Shown here in pieces: positions 5,906 through 12,044 of a stretch of DNA of 12,921 nucleotides (position 1 is the first letter of the stretch; every line of letters begins with the position of its first letter). This DNA is from Clostridia bacterium (GTDB lineage Bacteria > Bacillota > Clostridia > Oscillospirales > CAG-272). The translations under genes and the position numbers were made by a program. The stretch is taken from contig JAGDBW010000200.1 in the NCBI GenBank assembly GCA_017958845.1, positions 1-12,921 of the forward strand. Direction: 5' to 3'. Below the pieces are notes generated by a model, which saw only the letters and a program-made list of their open reading frames with translations, was not told the origin of the DNA and made no database searches.

Positions 5906-6227
5906 ATCCGAGGAGGAGCACGAAGACGTCCGGTCGCCCTCCGAAGTCCGCGCCCGTCAACCCCGGCGCTTTGTCGAGGATGTAGAGCGCGTCGGGCGTG
6001 GGCGTGACAAAAGCGTCGCCCCGGGCATAACATACGATACGCCCCTCTTTTTTGAAGCGGTCGAGCGCGCGGCGGATCGCCGTCTCGCCGGCGCGATCGG
6101 CGGGGCAGACGACCTCGAGCGTCCGGGACCCCCGTGCGCGCTCGGAAGCGATGGAAAAAGAAAGCTCTTTGGCCGCTGTGCGGGGCGTGCGGGACGGGGT
6201 CGTGAGATCGATGACGGCGTGTGACAT
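5904..6227 (-). CDS. Small Smr-like protein (function unknown)
   Basis: A 107-residue protein that I match by pattern to the short Smr-domain-like proteins of Bacillota. The features are a strand near the N-terminus (AVIDL), a helix (TAAKELSFSIASERAR), a strand (TLEVV), the helix ETAIRRALDRFKKEGRI and an ending YILDKAPGLTGADFGGRPDVFVLLL that fits the LDxxPEL…D.G..NPGxTVVLL ending. In those relatives a glycine-rich loop HGYGSSG follows the central strand. Here the place is taken by CPADRAG, so the usual histidine and glycines are missing. The role of the family is unknown; Smr domains are nuclease- or nucleic-acid-binding modules. Start ATG 6227 is preceded by AAAGGAAC. It is divergent from the cation transporter gene with only 27 bp between start codons. 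Assignment is by eye and moderate. Confidence 0.65.
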   Translation of the reverse strand: MSHAVIDLTTPSRTPRTAAKELSFSIASERARGSRTLEVVCPADRAGETAIRRALDRFKKEGRIVCYARGDAFVTPTPDALYILDKAPGLTGADFGGRPDVFVLLLG

Positions 6228-6254
6228 AACTGTTCCTTTGCTTTGAGGTGTGAT

Positions 6255-7445
6255 ATGACTGATTTGCTCGTGCGGATATTTGTCAAAGACTATCGCCGCA
6301 CAGACGATCCCCTGGTGCGCGCCCGCTACGGAAAGCTGTCGGGCGGGGTGGGTATCGCGATGAACCTGCTGCTCTTTTCGATCAAGCTCTTTGGGGCTCT
6401 TTTGGTGGGTTCGCTGGCCGTGCGGGCCGACGCCTACAACAACCTGTCGGACGCGGCGTCTTCGATCATCGCTCTCCTGACGGTGCTGATCTCCTGCAAG
6501 CCGGCCGACCGCGACCATCCCTTCGGGCACGCACGGATCGAGTACGTGTCGTCGATGATCGTGTCGTTTCTGATCATCATCGTGGGCTACGACCTGGCGC
6601 GGCAGTCGGTGGAAAAGATCGTGGGGATCGTCACCGGCTCGGCCCAGGCGCGCGCCTACGGTGAAAAAGAGATGACGCTGGTGCTGGTGATCCTCGCGGT
6701 ATCGGTGCTGTGCAAGGCGTTTATGTTCTTCTTTTTCAGGCGGCTGGGAAAGATGATCGACTCGGATATCATGCGCGCGACCGCCGCCGACAGCATCAGT
6801 GACGCGACCGCGACCGCGGCCGTGCTGGTCTCGACTTTGATCTTTCGCTTTTCCGGGGTGGATCTCGACGCGTATATGGGGCTGGCGGTGGCCGGCTTTA
6901 TCCTCTGGACGGGGATCAAGGTGCTGGGTGAGACGAAAAACTCGATCCTGGGCGAGGCGCCCGTCAAGGAGACGGTCGCGGGCATCGAAGAGATCGTGCG
7001 GCGATATCCGCAGGTGCTGGGCATCCACGATATGATGGTGCATTCTTATGGGCCGCATCACACCGTCGTGTCCTTTCACGCCGAGGTGGACGGAAAAGAG
7101 GACATCTTTGAGACGCACGACGTGATCGACAACATCGAGCGCGCCGTCTCGAAGGAACTGGGTATCCCCTGCACGATCCACATGGACCCGATCTGCGTCG
7201 GCGATCCCGTCTCGGACGCGCTAAAAGAACAGGTGTCGGCGGTGGTGAAGGAGATCGACGAGCGGATCCGTCTGCACGACTTTAGATGTGTGATCGGGCA
7301 GACGCACACCAACGTGATCTTTGATATCGACGCGCCGTTTGAGATCAAGTCGTCCGACGAAGAGCTGCGGGAAGAGATCGCCCGGTCCGTCAAAGAAAAA
7401 CTGGGAGAGAGCGTCTACGCCGTCGTGACGGTGGACCGCAGCTGA
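6255..7445 (+). CDS. Cation diffusion facilitator, Mn-type, with duplicated C-terminal domain
   Basis: A 396-residue integral membrane metal/proton antiporter of the CDF family. About six transmembrane segments occupy residues 30-225. Signature residues are ADAYNNLSD in TM2 (D59, N63, D66), HPFGHAR after it (88-94) and D179-x3-D183 in TM5 (AADSISD). Zinc CDFs usually have H-x3-D in TM5, while D-x3-D is the pattern linked to manganese exporters, so Mn(II) efflux is the better guess. The cytoplasmic dimerisation domain runs from about 235 to 314 (LGIHDMMVHSYGPHHTVVSFHAEVDG). A further 80 residues (315-396) look like a second, related domain; E. coli FieF is about 300 residues. I chose ATG 6255 with GAGGTG upstream over an in-frame TTG at 6243 with no binding site. 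The gene ends in a strong terminator. Confidence 0.92.
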   Translation: MTDLLVRIFVKDYRRTDDPLVRARYGKLSGGVGIAMNLLLFSIKLFGALLVGSLAVRADAYNNLSDAASSIIALLTVLISCKPADRDHPFGHARIEYVSSMIVSFLIIIVGYDLARQSVEKIVGIVTGSAQARAYGEKEMTLVLVILAVSVLCKAFMFFFFRRLGKMIDSDIMRATAADSISDATATAAVLVSTLIFRFSGVDLDAYMGLAVAGFILWTGIKVLGETKNSILGEAPVKETVAGIEEIVRRYPQVLGIHDMMVHSYGPHHTVVSFHAEVDGKEDIFETHDVIDNIERAVSKELGIPCTIHMDPICVGDPVSDALKEQVSAVVKEIDERIRLHDFRCVIGQTHTNVIFDIDAPFEIKSSDEELREEIARSVKEKLGESVYAVVTVDRS

Positions 7446-7555
7446 ACGTGACTCTGTCATCCGTCCGGCGGTATCGTCTTGTGTGCGCCGCCGGGCGATC
7501 TGAAAAAACAGCATAAGGATCGGCTGATCCCGCCCGCTGTCGCGGTCGGAGGCCT

Positions 7556-7583
7556 GCCCCCTGCGCGGGGGCTTTTCTTTTTG
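7556..7583 (+). terminator. Intrinsic terminator of the cation transporter gene
   Basis: Stem GCCCCC/GGGGGC with a TGCGC loop (7556-7572), followed by TTTTCTTTTTG. It lies 110 bp past the transporter stop. Before it, 7465-7494 holds another inverted repeat (CCGGCGG/CCGCCGG, long loop) without a T-run. Nothing comparable points the other way for the converging dehydrogenase gene. Confidence 0.85.
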
Positions 7584-7634
7584 CTTTCGGCGGGGGGCGG
7601 AAACGCGGTTGTCTTTTGGTCGGCGGGCGATGCG

Positions 7635-8582
7635 TCAGTCGACGCGGCAGCGGCGCTCGTCGCGCAGAAAGGCGCTGATATTTTTTTGGATCTCGATCAG
7701 GAGCCGCCGTCTGGTCTCCACGGCGCCACACGCCATGTGCGGCGTGAAGATCGCGCGGGGGTCGTCGCGCAAGGGATAGTAGGGGTGATCGGCGGGCATG
7801 GGCTCCTGTCCGTAGACGTCGGAGGCCAGGCCTCCGATGCGTCCCTCGGAGAGCGCCCGGGCGGCGGCGGCCTCGTCGAGCACGGCGCCGCGCGCGACGT
7901 TGATGAGCAGGGCGCCCGGCTTCATGGACGCGATGCGCGCCTCGCTGACGATCCCGCGCGTCTCAGCCGAGAGCGGCAGGTGGACCGAGAGGACGTCGCT
8001 CTCGCGGCAGAGGGTGTCTATGTCGACATTTTGGACGTTGGGGGCGGGGGTTTTCTTGCAAACAAGCAATTTGCAGCCGAGGGCCTGCGCGATCTGGCCG
8101 ACTTTCTGGCCGATCTTGCCGTAGCCGAGGATGCCCCAGACGAGCGACGACACCTCGTGATAGGCGGGGGAGAGGCGGTTGGGCACCCCGGAGGCGGTGT
8201 ATGCCCCGGAGCGGACGTAGGCCGTGTAGTCCGGCAGGCGGCAGATGAGCGAGAGCGCCATGGCGACGGTGAGCTGGGCGACGGCGTCGGTGCTGTAACC
8301 GACGACGTTGCAGACCGCGACGCCGCGGCGGCGGCAGGCCTCGACGTCGACGTTGTCAAAGCCGGTGGCGGCGAGACAGATCAGCCGCAGGGCGGGTGCG
8401 TGCGCAAGATCCTCTTCGGTGACGCGGACCTTGTTGAGCAGGAGGATCCCGGCGTCGGCGATGCGATCGTGCAGTTCTGCCGGCGAGGTGCGGTCGTAGA
8501 CCGACAGATGTCCGAAAGCCGAAAAGGGGGTGTAGTCCAGGTCGCGGCCGATGCTGTCGGCGTCCAGTATCACGATGTTCAT
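7635..8582 (-). CDS. D-isomer-specific 2-hydroxyacid dehydrogenase
   Basis: A 315-residue cytosolic dehydrogenase that interconverts D-2-hydroxyacids and 2-ketoacids. The nucleotide-binding loop GILGYGKIG is at 150-158. The catalytic triad is R231 (NVARGAVLDE), E260 (DVYGQEPMP) and H282 (TPHMACG). Overall length and layout match hydroxypyruvate reductase / glycerate dehydrogenase-like enzymes. After the second Rossmann strand (KLLVCKKTPA, 171-180) the acidic residue that usually holds NAD ribose is absent and two lysines stand there, which suggests NADP(H). The substrate is not determined. ATG 8582 follows AAGGAGG with six-base spacing, an excellent start. The gene lies downstream of a strong terminator and I see no promoter between that terminator and the start. 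Confidence 0.93.
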   Translation of the reverse strand: MNIVILDADSIGRDLDYTPFSAFGHLSVYDRTSPAELHDRIADAGILLLNKVRVTEEDLAHAPALRLICLAATGFDNVDVEACRRRGVAVCNVVGYSTDAVAQLTVAMALSLICRLPDYTAYVRSGAYTASGVPNRLSPAYHEVSSLVWGILGYGKIGQKVGQIAQALGCKLLVCKKTPAPNVQNVDIDTLCRESDVLSVHLPLSAETRGIVSEARIASMKPGALLINVARGAVLDEAAAARALSEGRIGGLASDVYGQEPMPADHPYYPLRDDPRAIFTPHMACGAVETRRRLLIEIQKNISAFLRDERRCRVD

Positions 8583-8610
8583 CTCTATCCTCCTTGTTGC
8601 GGGACGGGTA

Positions 8611-8650
8611 AAAAAAGGCCGACAGAGCCACGTGGGTGCTGTCGGCCTTT
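8611..8650 (-). terminator. Intrinsic terminator of the efp-CD1247 operon
   Basis: On the minus strand, AAAGGCCGACAG / CTGTCGGCCTTT form a perfect 12-bp stem around a 14-base loop (8650-8613 inclusive of arms), followed by more T (a run of seven to ten including the arm). It begins 13 bases after the stop of the zinc-ribbon gene. Confidence 0.9.
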
Positions 8651-8662
8651 GCTCCTGTGGAG

Positions 8663-9106
8663 TTATTGGTCTTTGGCGTCGCAGTCTTCGCGCTCGCAGG
8701 CCTTGCAGTCGCCGTCGCACTCAAACTCGAGCTCCAGCTGCTCGCCGCAGGCGGGACAGGTCAACTCGTCTCCCTCCAGCGAATCGTCGAAGCAGACGAC
8801 CTCGCCGCATTTTGGGCAGGTCACTTCGTAGTACTGGGCGTCTTCCTCATCGTCGTCGTCCTCTTCGTCGTCTTCTGCTCCGTAGAGGTCTTCTTCGACG
8901 GCGCTCAGATCGTCGTCCATCTCCTCGACATATTCGCCGAGGTCGCTGATCCGTTTGCTGAGTTCTTCGTTTTCTTTGGCAAGCGTGTCGACGGCGTCAA
9001 GGATGGCGACGAACAACTTTCCCTGTGCGGTGCTGCGGTCGATCTCGCCGGACAAACCTTCGAGCAGACCTTTGAGAAAGGCGGTGGATTCGGTGGATTT
9101 CATCAT
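8663..9106 (-). CDS. CD1247-family zinc-ribbon protein
   Basis: A 147-residue protein of three parts. An N-terminal helical part (FLKGLLEGL…GKLFVAILDAVDTLAKENEEL) with coiled-coil character reaches about residue 70 and matches what I know as the CD1247 N-terminal domain of Clostridia. An extremely acidic linker (75-90, nearly all D/E) follows. Then comes a zinc ribbon with C97-x2-C100 and C117-x2-C120. The last 18 residues add four more cysteines (C130, C134, C137, C142) in CDGDCKACEREDC, enough for a second metal site. Function is unknown; by composition it could be an RNA- or ribosome-associated factor, but that is a guess from its location next to efp. Two consecutive ATGs (9106 and 9103) follow AAGGAG; the second has the better spacing, so the true protein may be 146 residues. 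Probably cotranscribed with efp, 57 bp upstream. Confidence 0.85.
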   Translation of the reverse strand: MMKSTESTAFLKGLLEGLSGEIDRSTAQGKLFVAILDAVDTLAKENEELSKRISDLGEYVEEMDDDLSAVEEDLYGAEDDEEDDDDEEDAQYYEVTCPKCGEVVCFDDSLEGDELTCPACGEQLELEFECDGDCKACEREDCDAKDQ

Positions 9107-9163
9107 CTGTCTCCTTTTTTTGGTCGGGGCCGGAGGCCCGTGTGGGATGAGGGAGCGAGGGGA

Positions 9164-9730
9164 TCAGCCGCGCTCAAGATAGGAACCGCCCTCGCGGGTG
9201 TCGATGCGGATCATATCGCCTTCGTTGATGAAGATCGGGACTTTGATGGTGGCGCCGGTCTCGAGGACGGCGTTTTTCTGGACGTTGGTGGCGGTGTTGC
9301 CTTTGACGCCCGGTTCACACTCGGTCACCTGCAGGGTGACGAACACGGGGGGCTCGACGGAGAAGACTTCGCCCTTCCAGGAGACGATCTTGCACATCGT
9401 CTCTTCTTTGACGAAGCGGAAGTTGTCGCCCAGCTTGGATTTGGGGAGCGGGACCTGGTCGTAGGTCTCGGTGTCCATGAAGTAGTAGAGGTCTCCGTCG
9501 TTGTAGAGATATTGCATCTCTTTGCGTTCGATGTAGGCCTGCTCGAACTTGGCCGTCGGGTTGAACGACGTTTCGGTGACGGAGCCGGTGATGACGTTTT
9601 TCATCTTGGTGCGGACGAAGGCCGCGCCTTTGCCGGGTTTGACGTGCTGGAACTCGATGACCTGCATGAGCTGGCCGTCGTTTTCGAACGTGACGCCGTT
9701 TCTGAAATCGCCTGCGGTGATGGTAGCCAT
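9164..9730 (-). CDS. efp: Translation elongation factor P
   Basis: A 188-residue three-domain protein that binds ribosomes stalled at consecutive prolines and helps peptide bond formation. The N-terminal KOW-like domain holds the modified-lysine loop [12 protein letters not shown] with K34 at the tip. The following OB-domain signatures ([27 protein letters not shown]) and the C-terminal motif with EPGVKGNTA and [14 protein letters not shown] are all in place. Length is normal. The PGKGAAF form with the neighbouring residues resembles the B. subtilis type, but the kind of lysine modification cannot be read here; no epmA/epmB/earP gene is in the window. ATG 9730 is preceded by GAGGGA. The gene has its own promoter (9829-9857) and a structured leader, and follows pepP, the arrangement common in Bacillota. 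Confidence 0.97.
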   Translation of the reverse strand: MATITAGDFRNGVTFENDGQLMQVIEFQHVKPGKGAAFVRTKMKNVITGSVTETSFNPTAKFEQAYIERKEMQYLYNDGDLYYFMDTETYDQVPLPKSKLGDNFRFVKEETMCKIVSWKGEVFSVEPPVFVTLQVTECEPGVKGNTATNVQKNAVLETGATIKVPIFINEGDMIRIDTREGGSYLERG

Positions 9731-9737
9731 GTGCTTG

Positions 9738-9822
9738 TCCCTCAGCGGTGGTTGTTATCGTTGAGGAAGGTCGCCCGCTTATCCGCTGAGTAAACGGCTT
9801 CCTCGGCTATGTGGTCTTTAAC
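9738..9822 (-). promoter_or_regulatory. efp leader with interlocking stems covering the ribosome binding site
   Basis: Two perfect complementary pairs interlock in the minus-strand RNA: GAGGAAG (9804-9798) with CUUCCUC (9769-9763), and CUCAGCGG (9790-9783) with CCGCUGAG (9748-9741). The second stem includes the first three bases of the SD sequence GAGGGA (9743-9738). CUUCCUC can also pair with that SD (six pairs, one of them G-U). The layout allows an H-type pseudoknot or a choice between sequestered and free SD. No known riboswitch class was recognised. Confidence 0.4.
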
Positions 9823-9828
9823 AAAAGT

Positions 9829-9857
9829 ATTGTACTACATTATTTTGAGAATTGCAA
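9829..9857 (-). promoter_or_regulatory. Sigma-A-type promoter for efp
   Basis: On the minus strand, -35 TTGCAA (9857-9852), a 17-bp spacer with A/T-rich content and -10 TACAAT (9834-9829). Start expected near 9822. It lies in the short gap after the pepP stop, giving efp expression independent of the upstream operon. Confidence 0.82.
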
Positions 9858-9888
9858 GGGGCGACGCTGAAAAAAGCGGGTCGGGCGG

Positions 9889-10962
9889 TCAGAAAAGCTC
9901 GATGAGTTCTTTGGGAGAGGCGGTAAAGTCGCGACAACCCGTGTCGGTGACGGCGACCATATCCTCGATGCGGCAGCCGTAGCGGCCCGCGAGGTAGATG
10001 CCGGGCTCGACCGTGACCACGTTTCCGGTCTCGAGATACTGCCCTTTGGCGGTGGAGGCCAGGCGGGGCGATTCGTGGATGAAGAGGCCCACCGCGTGGC
10101 CGAGACTGTGACCGAAGGCGCCGCGGTAGCGTTCGTGCCGGTCGATGATCTCGCGCGCGACCCGGTCGACGGCGGCGCACTCCGCGCCCGCGCGCACGGC
10201 CTCGATGCCGGCCTGCTGGGCGGCGAGGACGGTGCTGTAGAGATGTTTCATCTCCGCGTCCGCGCGGCCGACCACGACCGTGCGGGTCATGTCGGAACAG
10301 TAGCCCCGGTAGGCGGCGCCGAAGTCCATGGTCAGAAAGCCGGGATGGAGTTTTTCGGCTCTCGGTTTTCCGTGCGGGAGGGCGCTGGCGTCGCCGGAGA
10401 CGGCGATGGTCTCAAAGGCGAGTCCGGACGCGCCCCGGCGGCGCATGAAAAACTCGAGCTCCAAAGCGACCTCGATCTCGGTCATGGCGGGCGTCATGAC
10501 CTCGAGGATGTGAGAAAAGGCCTGATCGGTGATGCTCTGCGCCTGCGCCATCAGGGAGAGTTCTTCTTCGCTCTTGACGCGGCGGATGACCGAGAGCATG
10601 TCGCCCACGGGCGCGAAAGAAAAATCGGGATACCGCTCGCAGAGGCGCTTGTACTCGTCATAGGAGACCTGCGCGGACTCAAAGCCGACGGTGCGGGCGG
10701 CGGCGTCCTTTAACTTTTCCGTGACGAAGGCGGCGCGGGGAGACGGCATGACGATCTCAAAGGCGGGGTCGGCGTTTTTTTGCGCTTCCTCAAAGTAGCG
10801 GAAGTCGGTGACCATATACGCCGTCTGCGGGAGGATGAGCAGCATCCCGTCGGTGAAGGGATAGCCGGTCAGGTAACGCTGGTTGAGTTCGTCCGTGACA
10901 AAGAGCGCGTCGAGGCCGGAGGCCTGCATGGCGTCACGGACTTTTTGGAGCGGGAGGGACAT
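9889..10962 (-). CDS. pepP: M24 aminopeptidase (Xaa-Pro aminopeptidase / prolidase type)
   Basis: A 357-residue cytosolic metallopeptidase that removes an N-terminal residue next to proline, or splits Xaa-Pro dipeptides. Residues 1-125 are the creatinase-type N-domain (LDALFVTDELNQRYLTGYP). The pita-bread catalytic domain follows with the five metal ligands D213 (TMDFG), D224 (YCSDMTR), H289 (GHSLGHAVGL), E319 (VEPGIY) and E333 (RIEDM). Length fits the short PepP/YqhT type of Bacillota rather than the 440-residue E. coli PepP. ATG 10962 is preceded by AAAGGAAG at a slightly long spacing. The gene directly precedes efp, as in Bacillus and many Clostridia; both genes deal with proline-containing peptides. 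No promoter was found in the 139-bp gap upstream, so it is probably read from yqeG. Confidence 0.93.
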   Translation of the reverse strand: MSLPLQKVRDAMQASGLDALFVTDELNQRYLTGYPFTDGMLLILPQTAYMVTDFRYFEEAQKNADPAFEIVMPSPRAAFVTEKLKDAAARTVGFESAQVSYDEYKRLCERYPDFSFAPVGDMLSVIRRVKSEEELSLMAQAQSITDQAFSHILEVMTPAMTEIEVALELEFFMRRRGASGLAFETIAVSGDASALPHGKPRAEKLHPGFLTMDFGAAYRGYCSDMTRTVVVGRADAEMKHLYSTVLAAQQAGIEAVRAGAECAAVDRVAREIIDRHERYRGAFGHSLGHAVGLFIHESPRLASTAKGQYLETGNVVTVEPGIYLAGRYGCRIEDMVAVTDTGCRDFTASPKELIELF

Positions 10963-11101
10963 GTTTGTTTCTTCCTTTCGTATCGGATGGGGCGGCCGCG
11001 ATCGCGGCGCGGCGGGTATCCGCCGACCGGAGGGCGGTCCCGTGTTGCGCAATTTGAGAGGGGGTTTGAGTGTTTTTTTGCTGTTTTAGGTCGTTTTTCT
11101 G

Positions 11102-11965
11102 TTAGTCAGACGCTTCGGCATAGGCGCGGCTGAGCGCGGCGGCGTCGGCGGTCTGGGTGCCGGCCGACTCGCAGATGAAGGTGGGAGACACGCCGAGGTC
11201 ACGCACCGCCCGCATGAGCGGCTCCGGCTCCGGGCCCCACTGTGTGTCGGCGAAGGTGACGTGCCTCTTTTCGCCTCCGGCGGTGTACTCGATGCGGGAA
11301 AAGTGGCAATGGAGGCGGCGGGCGTGCTCGTCGCCGAGTTGTGCCACCTGCTCAAAGACGCGCGCGTAGGCGTCGCGGTCGGGAAAAGCCGTGCCGAGTG
11401 TGCGGGCGTTGAGGTGGCCGAAATCCACCACCGGAGTCAGGCGGGAGGGATCCAGCCGGCAGAGGCGGATGACCTCCTCGAGGGTACCGAGCTGATTGAT
11501 CTTTCCCATCGTTTCGACGCCGATGAGCACCCCGTTGTCGGGCAGTTGCGTCAGGCACGTCGAGAGCGTGTCGGCCGCGAGGCGCATGGCCTCGGCACGG
11601 TCGATCCTGCCGGCGGAGCCGCAATGGACGACGATGATGCGCGCGCCGAGCAGCGCGGCGGCCTCCAAGCTTTCGGAGATGTAGGAGACGGATCTCTGTC
11701 TCTTGTCGGCTTCGACGCCGGAGAGCGAGATAAAATAGGGGGCGTGGAAGGAGAGGGCAACGCCGAGGCGCGCGGCCTCGCGGCCGATGGCCGACAGCGT
11801 ATCGGGAGAGGCGGCGAGGCCCCTGCCCGCTTCGTATTCGTAGGCGTCGAGGCCGTTTTCGACGACCCACGCGGGGGCGAGGACGGTCCTGGCGCCGTAT
11901 TTTTGGTGGAAGGCTTCACAGTTTCCGCCCGGGCCGAAACGGGGGCGGGTCGGCGTGTCGTTCAA
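11102..11965 (-). CDS. Endonuclease IV-like TIM-barrel protein (AP endonuclease family 2)
   Basis: A 287-residue TIM barrel. Residues that match endonuclease IV zinc ligands in order are H74 (SFHAPYF), H114 (VVHCGS), E151 (VETMGK), D181 and H184 (DFGHLNA), H219 (LHCHFS), H235 (KRHVTF) and E266 (ICESAG). Where classical enzymes have Asp before Arg-His (DRH), this protein has KRH. It belongs to a clostridial group often annotated as deoxyribonuclease IV or TIM-barrel protein; DNA repair is likely but sugar isomerisation is possible, since the fold is shared. There is no in-frame ATG near the N-terminus. I start at TTG 11965, which has AGAGGA about eight bases upstream and is where similarity begins. 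The frame runs on to 12394 only as antisense of yqeG. Lies between yqeG and pepP, with no terminator on either side. Confidence 0.82.
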   Translation of the reverse strand: MNDTPTRPRFGPGGNCEAFHQKYGARTVLAPAWVVENGLDAYEYEAGRGLAASPDTLSAIGREAARLGVALSFHAPYFISLSGVEADKRQRSVSYISESLEAAALLGARIIVVHCGSAGRIDRAEAMRLAADTLSTCLTQLPDNGVLIGVETMGKINQLGTLEEVIRLCRLDPSRLTPVVDFGHLNARTLGTAFPDRDAYARVFEQVAQLGDEHARRLHCHFSRIEYTAGGEKRHVTFADTQWGPEPEPLMRAVRDLGVSPTFICESAGTQTADAAALSRAYAEASD

Positions 11966-12044
11966 GTTTGTTTTCCTCTTTTTCCCGATCGCGGCGCGAC
12001 CGTTTCTTCTTCTTTTTGGGTACTGTGGTTTTTGGGATTGTGTT

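Noticed and set aside
6281-6286. Perfect TTGACA on the minus strand as promoter of the Smr-like gene
   Set aside because: No acceptable -10 at 16-18 bp spacing; kept only as a possible weak site.
7479-8831. 450-codon plus-strand open frame over the dehydrogenase gene
   Set aside because: Gly/Asp/Ala-rich shadow running through a terminator and antisense to a clear dehydrogenase.
8636-9793. 385-codon plus-strand open frame over the CD1247-family and efp genes
   Set aside because: Runs antisense through two recognised genes and their promoter region; no motifs.
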